A stretch of DNA of 6,680 nucleotides from CADEGZ01 sp035443705 (lineage in GTDB: Bacteria > Pseudomonadota > Gammaproteobacteria > UBA6186 > Azoamicaceae). The stretch covers positions 1 to 6,680 of the forward strand of contig DAORSV010000072.1 in NCBI GenBank assembly GCA_035443705.1. Reading direction: 5' to 3'. Positions 1-5,566 of this stretch are shown here, piece after piece (the stretch's first letter is position 1; the number at the start of each line of letters is the position of its first letter). The notes beneath the pieces were generated by a model, which saw only the letters and a list, made by a program, of their open reading frames with translations, searched no databases and was not told the DNA's origin. Position numbers and translations under genes: made by a program.

Positions 1-2
1 TT

Positions 3-383
3 TTAAATCCAGAGCAACGAAGCACTATTGTAAAAAAACTTAAATGGATGCGAAAACAAACACATGGTATTCATCCCCTAATACAAGAAAAATATCCAGA
101 TATTGAAGTATTAATTAAAGAGACTATTTTTCATATAATTCATAGAAACAGGGAAAAAACCCATGATTTTATGCATGCATTGAGATCGGCTGCCAAGATG
201 ATTCGAAATGGCGCCTGGTCCACGCCTAAGCGACTTCTTCAGCTGCAAATTACAGAGCGAGAAGAAGATGCTAAAAGACTTAAGCAAGCTGAGATACGGC
301 AGGCGAATGAGCTTAAAATATCTCCGGTATTTAGAAATTTAGTTGAAAATACCGTGCCATTTTACCAGTATGCAAAAAACTAG
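3..383 (+). CDS. C-terminal 126 residues of an unrecognised accessory protein (5' end outside window)
   Basis: The reading frame is open to the left edge: in-frame sense codons run from base 3 (reading LNPEQRSTIVKKLKW) into the first in-window ATG at 48. That ATG has no ribosome binding site, so it is probably internal and the true start lies upstream of the window. The visible part is soluble, basic and mostly helical. It has an aromatic/tryptophan stretch around NGAWSTPKRLL, then a highly charged helix rich in E, K, R and Q, and a short tail ending PFYQYAKN. There is no signal peptide or membrane segment in what is visible. I do not recognise the family. By position it sits where lvh-type clusters carry their lvr accessory genes (lvrA/lvrB), and the basic helical character would suit a DNA-binding regulator or replication protein, but that is inference. 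A 133-bp A/T-rich gap and a new promoter follow it, so it probably belongs to a different transcription unit from the vir genes. Confidence 0.7.
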   Translation, partial: LNPEQRSTIVKKLKWMRKQTHGIHPLIQEKYPDIEVLIKETIFHIIHRNREKTHDFMHALRSAAKMIRNGAWSTPKRLLQLQITEREEDAKRLKQAEIRQANELKISPVFRNLVENTVPFYQYAKN

Positions 384-516
384 GAGAGATAAAGTACAAA
401 ATTGAAGTCTTATTTTTTAACGGAGTGTAATTTTTTTAAAATTTTTTAAATAAATAATTTTTTCGTCTGAAATTTGTAAGAGATAAAAAAATATTTTTAA
501 AAAAGTTTAAAAAGTA
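384..516. other. A/T-rich intergenic block with A- and T-tracts
   Basis: No credible gene is visible on either strand. The stretch is almost pure A/T, with repeated runs of five to seven A or T, including a palindromic AAAAATATTTTT at 486-497 just upstream of the -35 element at 517. Such tracts are typical of intrinsically curved DNA, of UP elements that bind the RNA polymerase alpha subunit, and of sites bound by H-NS-like silencers. Which of these applies cannot be told from sequence alone. I see no clear intrinsic terminator for the upstream gene. Confidence 0.5.
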
Positions 517-545
517 TTGACGTGAGGACATAAAATATTTACACT
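517..545 (+). promoter_or_regulatory. Predicted sigma70-type promoter for the vir operon
   Basis: TTGACG (517-522) matches the -35 consensus at five of six positions. A 17-base spacer separates it from TACACT (540-545), which matches the -10 consensus at four of six. The preceding A/T-tracts would serve as an UP element. Transcription is predicted to begin near base 552, giving a leader of about 94 nt before the ATG at 646. It would drive the small gene at 646 and virB2-virB3-virB4, since no other good promoter is visible before virB2. Confidence 0.6.
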
Positions 546-551
546 CATATA

Positions 552-581
552 GTCAGAAGAAATTCTGATGCTTCAAGAAGC
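552..581 (+). promoter_or_regulatory. Two small leader hairpins at the predicted mRNA 5' end
   Basis: TCAGAA (553-558) pairs with TTCTGA (563-568) around a GAAA tetraloop of the stable GNRA class, and G552 can wobble with T569. Immediately after it, GCTTC (570-574) pairs with GAAGC (577-581) around AA; that two-base loop is tight, so the second hairpin is weaker. The first stem starts where the predicted transcript begins, a position known to protect mRNAs from 5'-end-dependent decay. Confidence 0.45.
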
Positions 582-582
582 T

Positions 583-615
583 CACGAAGCGAGTGTCACA
601 ACCACTCGCTTCGTG
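583..615 (+). promoter_or_regulatory. Perfect 13-bp inverted repeat (stem-loop) in the leader
   Basis: CACGAAGCGAGTG (583-595) and CACTCGCTTCGTG (603-615) are exact reverse complements around the 7-base loop TCACAAC. It is much richer in G/C than the surrounding sequence, so it should fold strongly. It lacks a following T-run (the sequence continues TTAACTAACC), so it is not a canonical intrinsic terminator. It lies 19 bases upstream of the AAGGAG ribosome binding site at 635-640. It could be an RNA leader structure affecting stability or attenuation, or a DNA operator bound by a dimeric regulator. Confidence 0.7.
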
Positions 616-645
616 TTAACTAACCGAATCTACTAAGGAGACTCG

Positions 646-879
646 ATGAGCGCTTCCAGTGCCGATCGTATCGAAAATTATCTTGTTTGTCCATTTTCAA
701 GGTTTGAATTTAAAAAACAACAGATTTGGTTGAAAAAAAATACTTATTTAGTATTCTCAATTATATCTTGCCGTAGAGCTTTACTTATCAAACAAGCCTT
801 GAGCTTGCTTATAAAACTTAAAACATTACAGCTCCTCATTAAAGGTTTCAAAGATTTATTGTTAATTAAAAGACAATAG
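646..879 (+). CDS. Small basic Leu/Lys-rich protein with four LLIK motifs, unknown function
   Basis: The 77-residue product starts at an ATG with a strong ribosome binding site (AAGGAG at 635-640, five bases away), which argues that it is translated. I do not recognise it. The N-terminal part (MSASSADRIENYLVC) is polar. The middle holds aromatic residues, two cysteines (C15, C42) and a hydrophobic patch (YLVFSII, 34-40). The last 32 residues contain LLIK at 46-49, 54-57, 63-66 and 72-75, spaced 8-9 residues apart. This would form a cationic, leucine-rich helix; about 15 basic residues face only four acidic ones. Each LLIK is written with different codons, so this is not a recent DNA repeat. 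The gene is first in the predicted vir transcript, 34 bases before virB2, in the slot where lvh clusters have the CsrA-like lvrC. It shows no CsrA features. It may be a small regulator, a membrane-active peptide, or a decayed gene start. Confidence 0.5.
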   Translation: MSASSADRIENYLVCPFSRFEFKKQQIWLKKNTYLVFSIISCRRALLIKQALSLLIKLKTLQLLIKGFKDLLLIKRQ

Positions 880-913
880 TTGGTTCTTATTACATTCAAT
901 TCGGGAGTAAAAA

Positions 914-1249
914 ATGGAACAGTCAGTAATAGTTAGTTTTTATAAAAATATAATGAGCAAGCAATATAATACATTTTTTATTATGTTGGGCATATTCATG
1001 CTGTATGTCTTCCTTGTGCCAGAAGCTCATGCAAGCTTGGATACCCTTGGCAATAAAGTCAATAGCAGGATCATGGATATTGTTAAAATTGTAGATAAAG
1101 CAGCTAAAGTAGGTGTATGTCTTGGCTTTGGTTATTTTATATTTACCTTCCTTAAAGGAGAACCGAATTACCGGTATGCGGGTTCTTTAACCGTGGGTGG
1201 GTGCCTCATTATTTTGGCAAGCCAGGTAACAGCTTGGATGCTTGCCTAG
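914..1249 (+). CDS. virB2: VirB2-like major pilin precursor
   Basis: The 111-residue protein has the VirB2/TrbC prepilin layout. There is a long signal region with a hydrophobic core at about 20-35 and a good signal peptidase I site after AHA (residue 40), leaving a 71-residue mature subunit. The mature part has a short polar N-terminus and two membrane helices (about 64-80 and 89-110). Between them is the short polar loop KGEPNYRY that lies on the cytoplasmic side in this family. Mature cysteines C69 and C97 sit one in each helix. VirB2 subunits are stored in the inner membrane and polymerise into the conjugative or T-pilus. The ATG at 914 is chosen because GGAG (904-907) lies six bases upstream; the later Met14 has no such site. 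The stop overlaps the virB3 start by one base. The signal region is longer than usual but begins at a well-supported start. Confidence 0.85.
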   Translation: MEQSVIVSFYKNIMSKQYNTFFIMLGIFMLYVFLVPEAHASLDTLGNKVNSRIMDIVKIVDKAAKVGVCLGFGYFIFTFLKGEPNYRYAGSLTVGGCLIILASQVTAWMLA

Positions 1250-1551
1250 TGGAAAAATCATTTATTTTACAACATGTTTCAGAGCCAGATAGGTTGATCA
1301 TGGCAAGCACAGAGGCGACTGGTGTTTCTCTTATTGTTATTTTTATGAGTGGTTTCCTCTTCAGTTTTTTTTCAAGTCTTTCTTTTTGGGTAAGCACCCT
1401 TATTTCAATTTTTTTATCTATCCTGTCACAGATCTATATGATTTATAAAACGCATAAAGATCCGTATTTCTTCAATGTCTGGATGGCGGCGTTATCTTGT
1501 AAAAAAACTAAAAATTATTTTAAGCTAAGTGATAATCATTATGGAGATTAG
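1249..1551 (+). CDS. virB3: VirB3-like inner-membrane protein
   Basis: The 100-residue protein begins at the GTG at 1249, which overlaps the virB2 stop in TAGTG. The frame is open further left to 1201, but that part lies within virB2. An ATG at 1300 would cut off the N-terminal segment (EPDRLIMASTEATGVSL) that matches the usual VirB3 entry into the membrane. A hydrophobic hairpin follows (about 25-45 and 47-65). Then comes the charged KTHKDPYFFNVWMAAL segment, resembling the 'KDP...' cytoplasmic motif typical of VirB3. VirB3 is a small channel subunit that depends on VirB4 and is sometimes fused to it. Here the two genes are separate but overlap by 11 bases. The ribosome binding site of the GTG is weak, so translation probably depends on coupling to virB2. 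The call rests on size, topology, motif and position. Confidence 0.8.
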   Translation: MEKSFILQHVSEPDRLIMASTEATGVSLIVIFMSGFLFSFFSSLSFWVSTLISIFLSILSQIYMIYKTHKDPYFFNVWMAALSCKKTKNYFKLSDNHYGD

Positions 1552-3940
1552 TTTATTATGTATAAAAATCTTCATGACAAGTTTGGTCATGTTAGCTTTT
1601 GCTATTGTGATTGGTATGGTTTTTAGCGTGACTTTAAGAACTTTCTTTTTTCCGGAACCTAAAGTTGCAAACTTGGGCGATGTTCTGCCGCTAGTCGCTA
1701 TCATTCAAGACAAGGTTATTTTGGGAAAGCGGGGGTCCTGTTCAGCAATCATTAAGATTAACGGCATTGACTCCGGCTCTAAATCGGCTGGAGAAATAGA
1801 AGCCTTGTTGACAACCAAACAACATTGGCTTGATAAAATGGCTGAACAAGGCGCTAATTTTAAAATTATTACTTTAAGGCGAGAGTATAAGCACAAAGTG
1901 GATAGCGGGGATGTTCCTGATTTATTGAGGGATATTCATGAGAAATGGATGGAAAATTTTGAAAAGACCTATTCAAACACTCATTATATTGTGCTAACCG
2001 TTTACCCAAATCAGCGAAAAGATGTTTTTAGTTTCTTTAAAAAAGAATTGCCAGAAGTTAATACTGGACTTTTAAAAGAACAAGTCGCCTTAACTTTAGA
2101 CGGATTGAATAGTTACAAGCCGGAAGTTATGCATAACGATGGCGAATGGAGCGAAATTATGGCTTTCTTAAATGAGTTAGCTACGGCAAAAAAACAAAGT
2201 ATTAGACCTAAGAAATATGATATTAATGACGCGCTCAGTCATAGAATGACATTTCTTAAGAATAGCGAAATAATTAAATATGATGAAACTCAATTTGCCA
2301 AAATTATCTCATTATCTAAGTGGGATAAGGTTGTAAGCTCAGAAATGTTAAAGGAAATACAAGCCCTATCCGGCAAGCTTGAAATCCTCCAAATATTTAA
2401 AGGTTATGGGAAAATTAAATCGTTAATGAAATTAAATTACCAAAGAAAACAAAAACAACTGCCTTTCCAAAATACCTATATTGAAGACGAATATAGATTA
2501 GCAGTTGAAGAAGTGGAGGCCGGTAGAAGCAGCCTATATGATTATCAGCTATCAGTCATCGTATTTGCAGAAGACTTAAAACAATTAGAAGCACTTGAGA
2601 GCCAGGTTAAACGAATCATGATGGGATATGGGATTACCCCAGCGACCGAAAGACTGGCCAAAGAAGAAGTCTATAAATCACAGTTTCCGGGCATGGACAA
2701 AATGATACGCCCAACCCACCCGTTGTCTTGTAACCTTTCTTACCTTTTTAATTTTGATAGTGAGCCAAGCGGTTTGGAAAAATGCGATTGGGGTGAGGGG
2801 CCTTTAAGACCCTTTAAAACAGTATCGGGTAGCGCTTATTCACTACAGTTTCATGTTGTAGAAGACAAAGAGTCGGTAGGTCATAGTTTAGTCGTCGCAC
2901 CCACCCGAGGCGGAAAAACAACGCTATTTCAACATTTGATTGGTGGGGCATTAAGACATCCGAATTTAAGAGCCTTTATTTTCGATAGGCTAAATGGAAC
3001 ACGTATTTTTACTGAGTCTATTGGCGGAAATTATGTCGATTTAAGCGATAATGAGATCCCACTCAATCCTTTTGTTTGTAAAGACTCCATACCTAATCGC
3101 CAGTTCCTAAAAAACTTTTTATTAATGTTGGCAAAGTGTAACGACGATGAAAGTGCTAATGATGCAGCCCTTGCAGTTGAACAAATTTTAACAGTGCCCG
3201 TCGAGGAAAGGATCTTAAAACATTGCTATGCTAATATCGCCAAAAAGGGTTCTCTATTTGCCATGGGTTTGAGAAAATGGGTACTGGATGACACTTTAAG
3301 CCCTTGGTTCAATGGCTCTAAAATAGGTCAAAACGGCAAGATTTCCGCTTTTGATGCCTTGGATTTAAGCTCAAATCGTTTAACCGCCTTTGAAATGACA
3401 CGCATACAACAAACTCCAGAAACCGCAGCGGCAGTAACGACTTACCTCATGCATCGTATTCGGGAAATTGGCAGGGGTGCATTTCCACACCTTATTTTTA
3501 TTGATGAAACGGCACCCATGTTAGAAGATGCAACCTTTTCAAAAAGCGTTGATGTGTTACTTCGAGAACATGCAAAACTGAGAGGTGCGGTTTCTCTTTG
3601 TTTCCAAGACACTACGGCAATCAATTCAGTCATTTTGAACCAATGTCAAACATGGTTTTTGTTCCCTAATCATGCTGCCAATAAAGAACAATATAAAATG
3701 TTCGATTTGACAGACTTTGAATGGGATTATATTAAGGGATTTAATCGCATCTCTAAAGAATTAAAGCGGTCGGTATTACTTAAAAAGCCTCAAGAGTCCG
3801 TCATTCTAAATATTGATTTATCCTCTCTTGGTAATTTATTACAACTGTATCGTTCAGGCTCTGAGCCTGTGAAAATTGTTCGAGAACTTCAGAAACAATG
3901 GGGGGTAAATCAGTGGGTGGACAAATATTTAAGCCTTTGA
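1541..3940 (+). CDS. virB4: VirB4-like T4SS ATPase with N-terminal membrane segment
   Basis: The 799-residue protein is full length for VirB4/TraC/TrbE ATPases, which power pilus assembly and substrate transfer at the inner membrane. The N-terminus carries a hydrophobic segment (about 10-32), followed by the non-catalytic CagE/TrbE/VirB domain. The RecA-like C-terminal domain has Walker A APTRGGKT (453-460; Lys459) and Walker B LIFIDE (651-656; Asp655, Glu656). Later come the CFQDTTAI segment, equivalent to the conserved Gln motif, and the LFPNHAANKEQY segment seen in VirB4 families. The position after Walker B reads DETAP rather than the usual DEAW or DEFW. The ATG at 1541 is preferred, with AAGTGA at 1527-1532 as a modest ribosome binding site; a GTG at 1529 would add four residues. 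It overlaps virB3 by 11 bases. No frameshift is seen and all visible catalytic residues are intact. Confidence 0.95.
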   Translation: MEISLLCIKIFMTSLVMLAFAIVIGMVFSVTLRTFFFPEPKVANLGDVLPLVAIIQDKVILGKRGSCSAIIKINGIDSGSKSAGEIEALLTTKQHWLDKMAEQGANFKIITLRREYKHKVDSGDVPDLLRDIHEKWMENFEKTYSNTHYIVLTVYPNQRKDVFSFFKKELPEVNTGLLKEQVALTLDGLNSYKPEVMHNDGEWSEIMAFLNELATAKKQSIRPKKYDINDALSHRMTFLKNSEIIKYDETQFAKIISLSKWDKVVSSEMLKEIQALSGKLEILQIFKGYGKIKSLMKLNYQRKQKQLPFQNTYIEDEYRLAVEEVEAGRSSLYDYQLSVIVFAEDLKQLEALESQVKRIMMGYGITPATERLAKEEVYKSQFPGMDKMIRPTHPLSCNLSYLFNFDSEPSGLEKCDWGEGPLRPFKTVSGSAYSLQFHVVEDKESVGHSLVVAPTRGGKTTLFQHLIGGALRHPNLRAFIFDRLNGTRIFTESIGGNYVDLSDNEIPLNPFVCKDSIPNRQFLKNFLLMLAKCNDDESANDAALAVEQILTVPVEERILKHCYANIAKKGSLFAMGLRKWVLDDTLSPWFNGSKIGQNGKISAFDALDLSSNRLTAFEMTRIQQTPETAAAVTTYLMHRIREIGRGAFPHLIFIDETAPMLEDATFSKSVDVLLREHAKLRGAVSLCFQDTTAINSVILNQCQTWFLFPNHAANKEQYKMFDLTDFEWDYIKGFNRISKELKRSVLLKKPQESVILNIDLSSLGNLLQLYRSGSEPVKIVRELQKQWGVNQWVDKYLSL

Positions 3941-3950
3941 AATATTATGA

Positions 3951-3980
3951 TTGTATTTGACCAAGCAAGCATTTTAGAAT
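3951..3980 (+). promoter_or_regulatory. Possible promoter for the outer-membrane protein gene
   Basis: TAGAAT (3975-3980) matches the -10 consensus at five of six positions. An 18-base spacer separates it from a weak -35, TTGTAT (3951-3956; three of six). A better-looking TTGACC at 3957 is too close (12 bases) to that -10 and has no good -10 at 17 bases. The 82-bp gap after virB4 is the first real break in the operon, so an internal promoter here is plausible but weakly supported. Confidence 0.35.
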
Positions 3981-4022
3981 GATTACGATTAGTTAATTTT
4001 TTTATCATAAGGGAGAAATGTT

Positions 4023-4721
4023 ATGAGTCATTTGAAAGGTTTCATTTTATTAGCAGCCCTGTTTGTCACGAGTAGCGCATTTGCCGAAGATGGCATGTAC
4101 GTATCGCTGGGTGCAGGTCTCGGGAAGGTAAGCAAAGTAAAATCTAATCAAGATTTTCCGTTAGTTTTAAAATCACCCGGTGTTTTTGCGACACCCATTA
4201 CAGAAATGACTCTTGATTTTAAAAATGCCATAAGGATTAATGGAGCCATTGGTTATAAAACAGGAGATTTTAGAGTAGAATTTGAGCCTAGTTACCTCAA
4301 GGCTAAATACAAAAAAATTGACCAAAAACCTTATCCGCTGATAGCTGCTAAAGATCTCTCAGGGTATGTGCGCTCTCTATCAGGCTTTATGAATGGATAT
4401 TATGACTTTCCCGTGAGTGACACCCTGGTTCCGTATGTAGGAGCGGGATTGGGATACACCCGTATAAAAAATCATTTAGAACATGCGGGCTTAGTAGATT
4501 TTAATGGAGGTGGTCAAGCAGTTAATTTGCCCACTTTGAAATTTAACATGTCTGATAATTCTTTGGCATATCAAGCGATCGCAGGTTTTATGGTTAATTT
4601 AACCAACCAGTTTGCTTTAACAGTAGATTATCGTTTTTCATCTACGACAAAGAAAATGCTCGCATTTAATGACAAACTAAAAAGTCATGTTGCAACATTA
4701 GGATTGATGTATAAATTTTAA
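4023..4721 (+). CDS. Outer-membrane beta-barrel protein (surface-antigen/OmpA-barrel type)
   Basis: The 232-residue precursor has a clear signal peptide: MSHLK, a hydrophobic core, then a cleavage site after AFA at residue 21. The mature protein is about 211 residues and shows alternating-pattern, glycine- and aromatic-rich strands: GMYVSLGAGLGK near the start, DFRVEFEPSYLKAKYK, VPYVGAGLGYTRIKN, QFALTVDYRFSS, and a last strand ATLGLMYKF ending in Phe. A terminal Phe is the signal the BAM machinery recognises for insertion. Size and the PYVGAGLGY strand fit the eight-strand outer membrane beta-barrel families (OMP_b-brl, Surface_Ag_2) common in intracellular bacteria. The ATG at 4023 has GGGAG (4011-4015) seven bases upstream. 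It lies between virB4 and virB5 but is not a known T4SS core part. Its role could be adhesion or surface exposure with the pilus, or it may be unrelated cargo. Exact family and function are not determined. Confidence 0.85.
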   Translation: MSHLKGFILLAALFVTSSAFAEDGMYVSLGAGLGKVSKVKSNQDFPLVLKSPGVFATPITEMTLDFKNAIRINGAIGYKTGDFRVEFEPSYLKAKYKKIDQKPYPLIAAKDLSGYVRSLSGFMNGYYDFPVSDTLVPYVGAGLGYTRIKNHLEHAGLVDFNGGGQAVNLPTLKFNMSDNSLAYQAIAGFMVNLTNQFALTVDYRFSSTTKKMLAFNDKLKSHVATLGLMYKF

Positions 4722-4728
4722 TGTGATT

Positions 4729-4789
4729 GGGCTTTGATGGAATATGCGTTAGCCCTTAACGAATGGCATCATTTATTTCATCAAAGCTT
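4729..4789 (+). terminator. Stem-loop with T-run between the omp gene and virB5 (terminator or attenuator)
   Basis: GCTTTGATG (4731-4739) is the exact reverse complement of CATCAAAGC (4779-4787). Pairing extends inward to 4744/4774 and outward to 4729/4789, giving about 16 pairs including three G-U. The loop of 29 bases holds an inner hairpin, CGTTA (4747-4751) with TAACG (4757-4761). Five T (4788-4792) follow the right arm, as in an intrinsic terminator. It begins seven bases after the omp stop codon and ends 30 bases before the chosen virB5 start. The arm is A/T-rich and the loop long, so termination may be partial, lowering rather than blocking virB5-virB6 expression. Confidence 0.55.
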
Positions 4790-4819
4790 TTTGATTATGT
4801 AAAGGAGTGGACCCCTAAA

Positions 4820-5566
4820 ATGAAAAAAATGTATCAAATGCTCCTGATGGTGGTTTTGTTTCCTGCCGCCCAACCTGGGAGGTGTGGTGGGACGCCAATG
4901 CACGATCCTTTAAGTTACGCGCGGGCGTTCGAAATCCTAAAAGCCGCAAAGACACAGATAGAAGAAACCAAAAGAGTTCAAGAAGAGTTAGCTGGAACTA
5001 AGCGACTTATTGGCAATTTCAAAGAAGAGGCTCAGAATTTAAGAGGCGAATTGCTGAATTGGCGCACCTATTATGACAAAATAGACACCTTGGACGCTAA
5101 TGAATTTTCTGCCATGAGTTGGTTGGGGTTGGATAGGACGATTCCTGCTAGAAACGCACCAGAGGCATTTAGACTCATTGATGATAAGTTATTTAAAACA
5201 AACAGTCCTGAAATTAAACGCGAAGATTATACCGACACCATGAATACGTTGAAATATGAACGCGAGAAATTAGCCAGAAAATCGATTGTGACGGGTATTG
5301 TGGTAGCTGAGAAAAGCAAAAGCAATCTGAATGAATCAAAGAAAAAAATCATCATGGCTACAGACAAATCTATAGGCGCTTCCGATTTAATAAGCGTTAT
5401 GAAAACACAGAATGAAATCCTGGGTGTCATTGCAAGCGAATTAGTTCAAAGTCGGGAATTACAAGCGCAAATGCTTGAATTTATGACGGCGCATAGCGCT
5501 AACATGTATGGAACGGGTAGGAATGACCCACCCAAAAAAGAAACTTTTAAATCGAGCTTTCAGTGA
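4820..5566 (+). CDS. virB5: VirB5-like minor pilin
   Basis: The 248-residue protein has a short hydrophobic N-terminal export signal (MKKMYQMLLMVVLFPAA). It is followed by the VirB5 entry motif GGTPMHDPLSYARA, which resembles the 'GIPV-D---L' start of mature VirB5/TraC. A long charged helix rich in E, K, Q and R follows (about 35-75), then a globular segment with WLGLDRTIPARNAPEAFRLID, and more helix to the C-terminus. This three-helix-bundle-like layout is typical of the periplasmic VirB5, which caps or decorates the pilus and aids host contact. The ATG at 4820 is chosen because AAGGAG (4802-4807) precedes it by 12 bases and a signal peptide starts there. An in-frame ATG at 4763 has no ribosome site and lies inside the upstream stem-loop. 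The signal peptidase site is not clear-cut, and Cys22 lacks a proper lipobox. The gene overlaps virB6 by four bases. Confidence 0.8.
   Translation: MKKMYQMLLMVVLFPAAQPGRCGGTPMHDPLSYARAFEILKAAKTQIEETKRVQEELAGTKRLIGNFKEEAQNLRGELLNWRTYYDKIDTLDANEFSAMSWLGLDRTIPARNAPEAFRLIDDKLFKTNSPEIKREDYTDTMNTLKYEREKLARKSIVTGIVVAEKSKSNLNESKKKIIMATDKSIGASDLISVMKTQNEILGVIASELVQSRELQAQMLEFMTAHSANMYGTGRNDPPKKETFKSSFQ

Noticed and set aside
172..181. ATGCATGCAT palindrome in the first gene
   Set aside because: A short repeat inside coding sequence, with no accompanying signal; likely chance.
48..383. Complete 111-residue gene starting at the ATG at 48
   Set aside because: No ribosome binding site precedes it and the frame is open to the window edge, so a longer protein entering from the left is more likely.
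635..640. CsrA-type binding site (A-N-GGA) overlapping the ribosome binding site
   Set aside because: AAGGA is simply part of a consensus ribosome binding site and is not presented in a hairpin loop; a second AGGGA at 4010 is explained the same way.
1201..1248. Longer virB3 start at the GTG at 1201
   Set aside because: This part lies inside the virB2 coding sequence in another frame and adds 16 residues with no VirB3 character; the GTG at 1249 next to the virB2 stop fits family length and operon packing.
4763..4819. Longer virB5 start at the ATG at 4763
   Set aside because: It has no ribosome binding site, sits inside the stem-loop after the omp gene, and would place 19 extra residues before a normal signal peptide.
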